A stretch of DNA of 64,000 nucleotides from Algoriphagus pacificus. GTDB taxonomy: Bacteria; Bacteroidota; Bacteroidia; Cytophagales; Cyclobacteriaceae. Positions 54,462 through 62,516 of the stretch are shown piece after piece (the first letter of the stretch is position 1; each line of letters begins with the position of its first letter). The stretch lies in NCBI RefSeq assembly GCF_017254845.1, contig NZ_JAFKCU010000002.1, positions 979,859 through 1,043,858 on the forward strand. The letters run 5' to 3'. The translations under genes and the position numbers were made by a program. The notes under the pieces were generated by a model. It was given only the letters and a program-made list of their open reading frames with translations. It did not search any database and had not been told where the DNA came from.

Positions 54462-55718
54462 ATGTTTGATAGAAAACCAGCATTCATTGTTTTTTTGGTT
54501 CTTTTGCTTATTTCCTGCAAATCCACTCCCTTGTGGGAGGGCCAAGGACCTATTCAAATCATTGAAACAGAAGATAAGCCGATCCAGAAGCAGAACCAGC
54601 AAGTTTTTGATGCAGGAAATGGGGTCTTTTTTTCAAATCAATTTGACGGCGCAAGATTGAACCAAGTAGAAAGACTAAACGATACGCTGATCCAGATTAC
54701 TATTTTGCCAGAAAATGAGCCGATCAATCCCAGTCCCTGGTATGGCTTTAAAATTTGGTCTGAAAAATCTGAGGATTTTTGGATTCAGTTTAGTTATGGT
54801 GGCATTGGCTTTCATCGTTATTTCCCAAAAACTAGTCTCGATGGGATGAATTTTTCAAATGTAGATTCTGTGAACTTTTTTCAACCTGCTTCCGAAGAAA
54901 GAAGACCTGAAATGTCATTTTTGAGGATTGAGACTTCACCAGATACATTGTGGATAGCGGCACAGGATAGAGTTGGTACAAGTCATGTGCAGGATTGGAA
55001 AGAAAGTATTTTGGAACATGAATTTGTTGAACTCATCAAAATTGGAGAAAGCAAGGAGGGAAGGGCTTTAGAGATTTTGAAAATCGGAAATGCTGATGAT
55101 CAGGAAATGCTAATGGTAATTTCAATGCAGCATCCTCCTGAACTAACAGGTTTTTTAGCAATGCAGGCATTTGTTGAGGAACTTTGTAGTGACAGTCCTG
55201 CGGCAATCAAATTTAGGAAAAAGTACAATCTCTATGTCATGCCCCAGATGAACCCTGATGGGGTGGCAAATGGACATTGGAGACATAATTCAGGAGGAAT
55301 AGATCTGAATAGGGATTGGATCAACTTTAACCAGCCTGAGACAAAGGCTTTGTCCCAGTTTATGGAATCCAAAGTCAAGGAATCAGGCGGTAAGTTTGTT
55401 TTTGCAGCTGACTTTCATTCGACTTGGGAGGATATTTTTTACACTAACAATGAGGAGCTCGAAGGGAATTTTCCAGGTTTAATCCCAAAAGTCATCAAGA
55501 AATCTTCTAAAAGAATTCCGGGCTATGTTCCTAATATTCGTCCGAATGAAGGAGTACAAAGGAGTGTGACTTCCAATTCCTATTTCTTTTTTGTTCACCA
55601 AGCAGAATCTATGACTTTCGAAGTAGGGGATAACACGGAACGTGAAATAATCCAGATGAAAGGGCAGTTTCTAGCAGAAGAACTGATGAAAATACTGAAT
55701 AAGAAAAAGTGGAAATAA
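54462..55718 (+). CDS. M14 carboxypeptidase-like lipoprotein
   Basis: This 418-aa protein is a lipoprotein (LISCKST, Cys19). An N-terminal beta-sandwich-like part (about 45-175) precedes the M14 domain. Zinc ligands His224 and Glu227 sit in MQHPPELTG and His319 in ADFHSTWED; Arg284 is in IDLNRDW and the catalytic Glu386 in MTFEVGDN. The layout matches cytosolic-type M14 deacylase/carboxypeptidases with an added N-terminal domain, here exported. It has its own upstream region shared with the divergent Lgt-like gene. Substrate unknown. Confidence 0.88.
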   Translation: MFDRKPAFIVFLVLLLISCKSTPLWEGQGPIQIIETEDKPIQKQNQQVFDAGNGVFFSNQFDGARLNQVERLNDTLIQITILPENEPINPSPWYGFKIWSEKSEDFWIQFSYGGIGFHRYFPKTSLDGMNFSNVDSVNFFQPASEERRPEMSFLRIETSPDTLWIAAQDRVGTSHVQDWKESILEHEFVELIKIGESKEGRALEILKIGNADDQEMLMVISMQHPPELTGFLAMQAFVEELCSDSPAAIKFRKKYNLYVMPQMNPDGVANGHWRHNSGGIDLNRDWINFNQPETKALSQFMESKVKESGGKFVFAADFHSTWEDIFYTNNEELEGNFPGLIPKVIKKSSKRIPGYVPNIRPNEGVQRSVTSNSYFFFVHQAESMTFEVGDNTEREIIQMKGQFLAEELMKILNKKKWK

Positions 55719-55720
55719 AA

Positions 55721-55747
55721 AAACAGCCATAAAACTTATGGCTGTTT
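55721..55747. terminator. Bidirectional terminator after the M14 lipoprotein gene
   Basis: AAACAGCCAT (55721-55730) pairs perfectly with ATGGCTGTTT (55738-55747). T-tracts follow on both strands, so it also ends the leftward group of small secreted proteins. Confidence 0.88.
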
Positions 55748-55771
55748 TCCTTTTACATATTGTCAGTTTGG

Positions 55772-56161
55772 TCAAAAGGCCAGAGCAGCAAGCCCCAATT
55801 TGGATTTCAGAGGATTGATGGATTTGAGAATTTGACCAGAATATTTTTTGAACAAATCGCTGCCCATTAAATCTGTCAGAAACTTAGTTCTCTTGTTTTT
55901 TAGCCCTAAAAAGCTGGCTTTTTTGTCATCATCTGAAGCTGAGCTATCATTGATTTTCATCAATTCATCCACAAAGCTTTTATTGTTGCTTTCCAGTTTT
56001 CCTTTCTGGTCAGAACTCAAATCAAGTCCTTTAGTGTCGTTCAAAATTCCCAGAACTTGAGAAGATAAGTCCATTTTTGGAACTTTTAGGCCTTGCGCCT
56101 GAGCTGCAAAACCAATCAGAGATAATGCAAATGCAAAAGTTAAAATTTTTAGAAGTTTCAT
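55772..56161 (-). CDS. Small secreted helical protein, copy B
   Basis: This 129-aa protein has a signal peptide ending near AAQAQ. The mature part is helical and charged, with LDLSSDQKGKLESNNKSFVDELMKI and SASDDDKKASFLGL. It is similar along its length to the protein encoded directly upstream (56158-56556), whose corresponding segments are LKIDDSKKEELKSSNNQFLDEVLKI and SSDSDDNKRKSLLDL. The ATG overlaps the previous stop by four bases. No known family was recognised; the tandem copies and coupling suggest that the two act together. Confidence 0.75.
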   Translation of the reverse strand: MKLLKILTFAFALSLIGFAAQAQGLKVPKMDLSSQVLGILNDTKGLDLSSDQKGKLESNNKSFVDELMKINDSSASDDDKKASFLGLKNKRTKFLTDLMGSDLFKKYSGQILKSINPLKSKLGLAALAF

Positions 56162-56556
56162 AAGATCAATGTTGCTAGTTTGTATTTAGTTTTAAAAGGA
56201 CGGATTTTTCTCTTTATACTTTTTTTGTACTGTTTAGCAGTGTCTTCGCCAAGGATAGAGGAGAAAACACCTGATTGTTTTTTACCCAAGTCTAATAATG
56301 ATTTCCGTTTATTATCATCACTATCTGAACTACCTGCTATTTTCAAAACCTCGTCTAGAAATTGATTGTTTGATGATTTCAATTCTTCTTTTTTAGAATC
56401 ATCAATTTTCAAGTCATTTTCTGGAGAAAATACTCCTACCATGTCCTTTTTAAAATTCGGAGATGGAAGAGATATTTTTTGAGCGAAGCCATTCTGTATT
56501 GAAATAGCCGAAAGTAAAAAGCAGAAGGCAGCTATGAATAGATGTTTTTTCATCAT
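56158..56556 (-). CDS. Small secreted helical protein, copy A
   Basis: This 132-aa protein has a signal peptide (about 1-26, ending NGFAQ) and a helical, Lys/Asp-rich mature part paralogous to the next gene's product. Either of two adjacent ATGs (MMKKH) could be the start. It follows the DUF937-like gene after nine bases and overlaps the next gene by four bases. The function is unknown. Confidence 0.75.
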   Translation of the reverse strand: MMKKHLFIAAFCFLLSAISIQNGFAQKISLPSPNFKKDMVGVFSPENDLKIDDSKKEELKSSNNQFLDEVLKIAGSSDSDDNKRKSLLDLGKKQSGVFSSILGEDTAKQYKKSIKRKIRPFKTKYKLATLIL

Positions 56557-56565
56557 CTGAGAAGT

Positions 56566-57066
56566 TTATTTAAAAAAACCTTTTCCCAAATCCATCAAGC
56601 CACCAAGGTCCATTCCTCCGTCTTTGCCATTTCCCATCAGAGATCCAAGGAGATCAGTTGGATTTACTTTTCCCGAATTTCCCTGCAAAGCAGCAACTAC
56701 AGAAGACATAATGTCCTGATTGTCTTGAGGTGCATCGTTGACTCTTTTATTGAAAAAGTTAAGAATCATTGGTAGTGCAGCTGCTGCAATCCCCATAGCC
56801 TGTTCTTTACTGATTCCAAGTTTATCCATCAACCCTTCAGAGACATTTCCTTGAAGTTTTGAGATGACAGGCGCTGAAGGAGCTGTTTCATGCCCGGAAA
56901 ACATTTCCTTGACCCCATCCAACTCACCGGATGAAACTTGCTTTTGTAGACTTGAAAAAATCGTTTCTTTCAAGGCATTGGCTGAAGATTTTGGATTGGA
57001 TTGATTCATGCCTGAGAGCATTTCCTCCAAAGGGCCTTCAGCCAAACTTAATAATTGATCTAACAT
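56566..57066 (-). CDS. DUF937/YidB-like protein
   Basis: This 166-aa soluble protein has no signal peptide. The central part LGISKEQAMGIAAAALPMILNFFNKR and the early SSANALKETIFSSLQKQVSSGELDGVKEM resemble the DUF937/YidB family of helical proteins, which have no fixed function. The C-terminus is Gly/Met/Leu-rich (LLGSLMGNGKDGGMDLGGLM), as in that family. It leads a tight leftward group with the two small secreted paralogues. Confidence 0.75.
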   Translation of the reverse strand: MLDQLLSLAEGPLEEMLSGMNQSNPKSSANALKETIFSSLQKQVSSGELDGVKEMFSGHETAPSAPVISKLQGNVSEGLMDKLGISKEQAMGIAAAALPMILNFFNKRVNDAPQDNQDIMSSVVAALQGNSGKVNPTDLLGSLMGNGKDGGMDLGGLMDLGKGFFK

Positions 57067-57123
57067 GATTTTAAAAGTTTGTATAGGATAAAGTTCATTA
57101 AAATCAGTTTATAATCCAATAAA

Positions 57124-60100
57124 TCAATTTCCTTTTGGTCTGAAATACCGAATTGGGGCCTTAGGCTCTGGTTTTAATTCAATGCCTTCGGTCTTCAGCA
57201 GTTCCAAAGCAACTTGAATTGCGCGCTCCAATTGAGGGTCTTTTCCTGCGATAACATCCTTAGGCAATTGCTCCACAGGAATATCCGGCGAGATACCAAC
57301 TCCCTCTACAGCCCATTCTCCATCCGTATCATAAAAACCACCTCGAGGAGCTACCATTCTGCCTCCATCAACAAAAGGAGGCGTATCCCAAGTACCCACT
57401 AATCCACCCCAGGTTCTTGTTCCGATCAATGGGCCAATCTCCATTTTATTAAATAAGTAAGGAAGCAAATCACCCCCCGATCCCGCACGTTCATTGATTA
57501 GCATGACCTTTGGACCCCAGATTCCAGACATTGGCTGGGTAAATGGTTTATGATCATTTGCTCTGGAATTGAAATAACCTGTCAGTTTTCTATTCATGAT
57601 ATCCACCATATAATCCGCCGCAGATCCTCCTCCGTTGTTTCTCTCATCAATAACAGCACCTTTTTTGTCTTGCTGCGCAAAATAGTAGCGGTTGAAAGAC
57701 GTATAACCAGGTTGTCCTGTGTTTGGAAGGTAAACGTATGCGAGTTTTCCTTCGGAAAGCTCATCTACTTTTCTGCGATTGCCTTCTATCCAAGCGATGG
57801 TTCTGAGTTGATTTTCATTCGATACGGGAAGGACTAAAATGCTTCTTGAACCCTCGAGTCCTGGTTTAGAATTCAAATGAATTTTTGTCGGGACATTCGC
57901 CGAGCCTTCAAAGTAAGCATAGAGATTGGTTCCTTTTTCAATTGCTTTTCCATTTACTCCAACTAGGTATTCACCGACATTGGCTTCAGCTCCTACTTGT
58001 GCCAAAGGAGCATTTAATCCTGGATTCCAATCTTCACCAGTATAGATTTTCTTGATTTTGAAATTTCCGTTTTCCATTTCAAAATCTGCCCCTAACAATC
58101 CAATCGGAACTCGATCGATATCGGGAAAATCGCCTCCTCGAGTATAGCTATGTCCAACAGCCACTTCACCACCGATGATATCGATGATGTAATTCATATC
58201 TGTTCTATGTCTCACAGATGCTACCCAAGGCTTATACCACTCATAGATTTCATTCCATGGAGCTCCATGTACATTTTCCACGTAGAGAAAATCTCTCTGA
58301 TATCTCCAACCTTCACGGTAGATTTGCTGCCATTCTCCCGTGGGATCCACTTTGACTTTCATAGAAGCAATACTTTTTAAGGCTCCATCGCCTACTTTTT
58401 TTCCTGATCCAGAAGTTTCCAAAATACCCCAAGTTCCACCTGATTGATAGAGAAGGTTTTTGCGGTCATTCGATACCACAACCTGATTTACTCTTGGCAA
58501 AAAGTCTTCTGATTTCCTCTTGGTCAGATCGTATTTCTTGAGCACTGTTCCTTCATTCTGAACTACCTCCATATAAAATACCTGATTGGCCTGAGCAGGA
58601 GCAAGTCCTGAATAATTTCTGGTTGGAATATCGATAGCAATTATTCGATCCATAATTCCAGCTTCTGAAATCGTAACAGTTACCTTTTCATCCTTCTTTT
58701 TCTCATCTTCTTTAATAGTCTCTTCATCACTTTGAGGTAGAAGAGGGGAGGAATCAGCAGCGTTTAAAACAACAAAATACAAGGCTCTGGTCACGGGATG
58801 ATCGTAGCTACTCATATCCAACCACCCTGTATTTAATCCAAAATCGGTACTTGCAAGAAAATAGAGGTATTTGCCTGAGGCATCCCATTCCGGTGAGATG
58901 GCATCAGCCATGGTGTCAGTCACTTGGATTTTTTTACCACTAGCTACCTCATAGACAAAAATGGATTTCAACTGATTGTCCATCAATCTGGAGTAAGCGA
59001 TCCATTTTCCATCTGGTGACCAGACTGGATTCATGGTACGATCTGGGTGTGCGAAACGGTCAGTTTCCACAATTTTGCTGGTTCCCGAAGTAACGTTGGT
59101 AACCCAGATATTATAATCAGTATCAGTAAAAGCGATATGCTCATTGTCTGAAGACCATTCTGGCTTAAAGAAAAAACTTGGATCATTGATACTAATTGTC
59201 TTAGATACAATTCCTACTTGGTCAGCGATTACCAACTGATATTCCCCAGATTCATCGGAGAAATAAGCGACATTTTTACCGTCAGGAGACCAAACAGGAG
59301 ATCTTTCAGCTGATTTTGAAGTATTTGTCAGGTTTCTTCCAGCTCCGTTTTCTTTTGGGAAAGTCAGGATCTCACCTCTAAATTCAAAGATGGCTCTTTG
59401 GCCAGTGGGAGATAATTGTGGGTTCTGAAGTTGATTGGCTGTAACATTCGTCCAGCGTTCGCGAGCCCAGTGGAAGTCTCCGTTTACTGTAATTGGTACT
59501 TGTTTTAATTCTCCATTGCCAGGATTATAAAGGTGGAGATAGCCTCCTTGTTCGATAACAATCGCATCTGGTCCAGCATCAATACTTTTGATGTCAAAAT
59601 CTTTCAAAAAAGTCTCTTGCTTTTCTTGCTTGCTGCTTGGATCATAAGACCAAAGATTGGCAAGATTGTCCCGTTCAGAGATATAAAAAACTTTATTCCC
59701 GAACCAAACCGGGTCAGTATGACGCTCTTTGTCCGTTTGTGGAGTCATCTCCAAAGCGTAACTTTTCAGATCTAAAATCCAAATTGGTTTTGCCTGTCCA
59801 CCACGGTGATTTCTCCATTCTGGATCCCAGAAAGAAATCTGTTGATAGGCAACATGTTTTCCGTCTGGCGAAATCTCACCATTGACTGCCCGTGGAACGA
59901 TCATTGGACTAGGCATTCCGCCATTTACACTTATTTCAAAGAATTTAGATTCTTGAGTCGCATGGCCTTCTCTTCCTGAAGAAAAAATAACCTTAGTGCC
60001 ATCAGGACTCCAGCCGGTAACTAGATCAGCTCCGGGATGCCAAGTCAATCGTTTAGGTTCGCCTCCTTTGGTAGGAATCAAATACACGTCTGTATTTCCA

Positions 60101-60345
60101 TCGTATTCACCTGTAAAGGCAATCCAATTTCCATCTGGCGAGAAATGGGGTAAACTTTCTTCACCTTCATTACTGGTCATTCGGATGGCATTTCCTCCAT
60201 CTCGAGATGCCTTCCAAAGGTCGTTGGCATAAACAAAAACGATTTCGCTTTGACTTAAAGTAGGTTGACGAAGAAGTTGGGTTCCTTGGGGATAGACAAC
60301 TAAGCTTACAAGTGAAGCGGCAAAAAAGAGAAGTATTTTTTTCAT
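57124..60345 (-). CDS. Tricorn-like S41 protease
   Basis: This 1073-aa protein has a signal peptide (about 1-20), a WD40-like PD40 propeller region (about 25-530) with repeated SPDG and WSPDG turns, a linker, a PDZ-like segment (about 760-830) and a C-terminal S41 peptidase domain with nucleophile Ser956 in ERAGSGGDLLP. The layout is that of tricorn protease homologues, which degrade peptides through a gated propeller, but this one is exported. It is a single leftward gene. Its substrates are unknown. Confidence 0.92.
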   Translation of the reverse strand: MKKILLFFAASLVSLVVYPQGTQLLRQPTLSQSEIVFVYANDLWKASRDGGNAIRMTSNEGEESLPHFSPDGNWIAFTGEYDGNTDVYLIPTKGGEPKRLTWHPGADLVTGWSPDGTKVIFSSGREGHATQESKFFEISVNGGMPSPMIVPRAVNGEISPDGKHVAYQQISFWDPEWRNHRGGQAKPIWILDLKSYALEMTPQTDKERHTDPVWFGNKVFYISERDNLANLWSYDPSSKQEKQETFLKDFDIKSIDAGPDAIVIEQGGYLHLYNPGNGELKQVPITVNGDFHWARERWTNVTANQLQNPQLSPTGQRAIFEFRGEILTFPKENGAGRNLTNTSKSAERSPVWSPDGKNVAYFSDESGEYQLVIADQVGIVSKTISINDPSFFFKPEWSSDNEHIAFTDTDYNIWVTNVTSGTSKIVETDRFAHPDRTMNPVWSPDGKWIAYSRLMDNQLKSIFVYEVASGKKIQVTDTMADAISPEWDASGKYLYFLASTDFGLNTGWLDMSSYDHPVTRALYFVVLNAADSSPLLPQSDEETIKEDEKKKDEKVTVTISEAGIMDRIIAIDIPTRNYSGLAPAQANQVFYMEVVQNEGTVLKKYDLTKRKSEDFLPRVNQVVVSNDRKNLLYQSGGTWGILETSGSGKKVGDGALKSIASMKVKVDPTGEWQQIYREGWRYQRDFLYVENVHGAPWNEIYEWYKPWVASVRHRTDMNYIIDIIGGEVAVGHSYTRGGDFPDIDRVPIGLLGADFEMENGNFKIKKIYTGEDWNPGLNAPLAQVGAEANVGEYLVGVNGKAIEKGTNLYAYFEGSANVPTKIHLNSKPGLEGSRSILVLPVSNENQLRTIAWIEGNRRKVDELSEGKLAYVYLPNTGQPGYTSFNRYYFAQQDKKGAVIDERNNGGGSAADYMVDIMNRKLTGYFNSRANDHKPFTQPMSGIWGPKVMLINERAGSGGDLLPYLFNKMEIGPLIGTRTWGGLVGTWDTPPFVDGGRMVAPRGGFYDTDGEWAVEGVGISPDIPVEQLPKDVIAGKDPQLERAIQVALELLKTEGIELKPEPKAPIRYFRPKGN

Positions 60346-60695
60346 GAAAATGAGAGGAAATGGGTCAATTTTTTTTATCCTGAAAATGAATCCAAATAAC
60401 CTGTAAAAGAATAAATTGGATTTCTAAATGAATTAAGTTCTGTCTTTCAAGCTCAGAAAAAAATGTGAATTTAAAAAGGTGAATTATTTTACTTTTTAAT
60501 GTTCTAAAGTCCTGAGAAGGTTTCAATCTTGAAAGTTTATAGCCTTTCAAAAAAATAAAAGCTTATTTGATTTGATGCAAAGAAGCTTTTTGTGACCATC
60601 CAAAACCTAAATTAAAAAAGGTCTATTGGCTATTCAATACTTTGAGTTTATGACATTCTTGATATCAAGTAAAGAATCAAGTTTGCTGAAAATCC
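60346..60695. other. Intergenic region with one hairpin
   Basis: This 350-base AT-rich gap lies between two leftward genes. A 61-codon leftward frame at 60365-60550 has no recognisable features and I do not accept it. The only structure I can support is the hairpin at 60557-60590; the rest would hold the tricorn promoter. I see no other element. Confidence 0.5.
60557..60590 (-). terminator. Probable terminator of the GH99-like gene
   Basis: AAAAGCTT (60557-60564) pairs with AAGCTTTT (60583-60590) around an 18-base loop, and read leftward TTTTATTTTTTT follows the stem. It lies about 105 bases after the stop codon, farther than usual. Confidence 0.5.
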
Positions 60696-62240
60696 CTATT
60701 TCTTACCAAAGACTTCACGGATCGACTCTAAATAATCAAAGCCATGCCCTTCAGTGGGCTCGATGTAATTTCCTTCTAAATATTCATTCCAACAGCAAAT
60801 CATAACTGTGTTGCCATTCGTTGGCCTATATTTTCTGGAAACTTGTTGAGCCTCCTTCAATTTGGCTGTAAATGTAGCTTTGTTGCTATGCACTCTATCT
60901 TTTTGCGGTTCGCTGGGAAAGCCAGATGGTTGAGGCCAAGTTCCACCTGCTGGTCTCATATCCCATCCCATTGCCACCGGAACCTGATATTCGAAATCCG
61001 GATCAGATTTAAATTTCTCCGACCACATATTCCAATGACCCCGATAGGTATCTCTCATATCAGCATAGGACTTGTTATCTTTTTCCATAAAGTTATGGTA
61101 GACATAAGCGGTCATACCCTCAAATCCCATACTTTTTAATCTTGGGACATATTCCTGAAGTAATTGTTTATTCTGGTAGCTTCCGCCTTCCCAAGGTTTT
61201 GAAGGGTTTTTTGCAACCCATTCTGTTGGTAAACCATAAGCTCTTTCTCTTTCCAGCATTGGGCCTGCAGTTACTGCAATAAACTTAATTCCAGGAAGGC
61301 CTGCCTTTTTTGCAGTGCCTTGAGAAAGGTCCAGTAAATCTTTCAATTTCAAACCATAGTAAGCAGCACGTGATTCTGCGTCTTGCGGAAAGTAAAAATA
61401 GACAATAGGTCTTCCATCTTTTTCTTTTAAATAATCACCTCGTCCAAAATATTCGTCAATCCACAATTGGGTGATTTTCTCATGGACCTTCAGATAAAGC
61501 TCTTTATCCGGTTTTTCACCTTCGTAGTTTGCTTTTCTTGCCAGCTCCTCAGGGGATCCAATATTAAGCCAATGCATCCATCTTTCATGGCTGTCATCGC
61601 TCCAGTTGAGAGCCCATTTCATCTGCTTTTCTTTCGGCAGTTCGGCATTGACCTCAAGTAAGACTTTGAGTTGATCTCCCCATTCTACCAAACCAGGAAC
61701 AGCTACTCTGCCATCTCTATTGGTATCAATCTTCCATCCTTTTGGGTAATATATTTTGGACTGAGGACCAAAATAGAGATGGTAATAATAATGACGGCCG
61801 TAAAACCAATCATAGGCAAAAAAGTCTATTCCATAACTTTTCATGTACTCCAACTGCTTTTTTATCACCTCTGGATCATCTCGCTTGTAGAATCCTTTGA
61901 GTTCAGCAATTGGCTTTCTGTCTAAATAAGGGCCTTCGTATGGATACTTTGCATTATAAATTCTTCCCTTTGGCCCCCAGATGCCAGGATTTTGGAGACT
62001 TGAGCAATCGCCTCTTCCAGTGATACAAGACCAAAAACTATCTCGATCTATTGAAGGGTCAGGGGAGGTATTCCAAGAAGGCATAAAATAGACGCCTACC
62101 AATTCTTCATTGTCCTCCTGAACTGATGTAGCATCGAAAGATGCTAATCCAGCAGCAAACTTTTGAGTTTGGAGAGTATTGCTTTTTTCGCAGGAAAAGA
62201 GGAGAGAAATAAGAAATATAAGGAAGGTAGACTTTTTCAA
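60696..62240 (-). CDS. GH99-like domain lipoprotein
   Basis: This 514-aa lipoprotein has a lipobox (SLLFSCEKS, Cys near residue 17). The start is a TTG at 62240; the only plausible start ahead of the signal peptide. The body shows features of the GH99/WbsX-like family: GVYFMPSWNTSPDP, IDFFAYDWFYG, KWALNWSDDSHERW and the C-terminal WNEYLEGNYIEPT. These are alpha-mannan or related glycan hydrolases and glycan-synthesis partners. Substrate and catalytic residues could not be fixed from the sequence. It is a single leftward gene. Confidence 0.82.
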   Translation of the reverse strand: MKKSTFLIFLISLLFSCEKSNTLQTQKFAAGLASFDATSVQEDNEELVGVYFMPSWNTSPDPSIDRDSFWSCITGRGDCSSLQNPGIWGPKGRIYNAKYPYEGPYLDRKPIAELKGFYKRDDPEVIKKQLEYMKSYGIDFFAYDWFYGRHYYYHLYFGPQSKIYYPKGWKIDTNRDGRVAVPGLVEWGDQLKVLLEVNAELPKEKQMKWALNWSDDSHERWMHWLNIGSPEELARKANYEGEKPDKELYLKVHEKITQLWIDEYFGRGDYLKEKDGRPIVYFYFPQDAESRAAYYGLKLKDLLDLSQGTAKKAGLPGIKFIAVTAGPMLERERAYGLPTEWVAKNPSKPWEGGSYQNKQLLQEYVPRLKSMGFEGMTAYVYHNFMEKDNKSYADMRDTYRGHWNMWSEKFKSDPDFEYQVPVAMGWDMRPAGGTWPQPSGFPSEPQKDRVHSNKATFTAKLKEAQQVSRKYRPTNGNTVMICCWNEYLEGNYIEPTEGHGFDYLESIREVFGKK

Positions 62241-62444
62241 AACTGTTGAAATATTGAGAGTTAAGTTTTTAAAAATACAGGAATAATGCCACTTGTGGAA
62301 AAGTTTAATGCCTGATATAGGCTATTTCGGGTCGAAATAAATGAACTGCAAAAAAAAATATATGTAAAACATAAAACTGTTATTAAAATACAAATTAATT
62401 TTTTATTTATGTGGGAAATTTACAGAAGTAGATTCCTGATAAGC

Positions 62445-62485
62445 CCTTGGTAATTAGAGTTTTTTAGAGTGAATATTCACCAAGG
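62445..62485 (+). promoter_or_regulatory. Nested inverted repeats before the MBG-repeat gene
   Basis: GTGAATATTCAC (62469-62480) is a perfect palindrome. CCTTGGT (62445-62451) and ACCAAGG (62479-62485) form a second exact pair overlapping its right end. Located 32-72 bases before the ATG, they may be a regulator site; no binding protein can be named. Confidence 0.35.
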
Positions 62486-62516
62486 ATTGTTGAAAACAGA
62501 TTTTTATTAACAGCCT

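Noticed and set aside
60365-60550. 61-codon leftward frame in the gap after the tricorn gene start
   Set aside because: No family features, AT-rich composition and no plausible start context.
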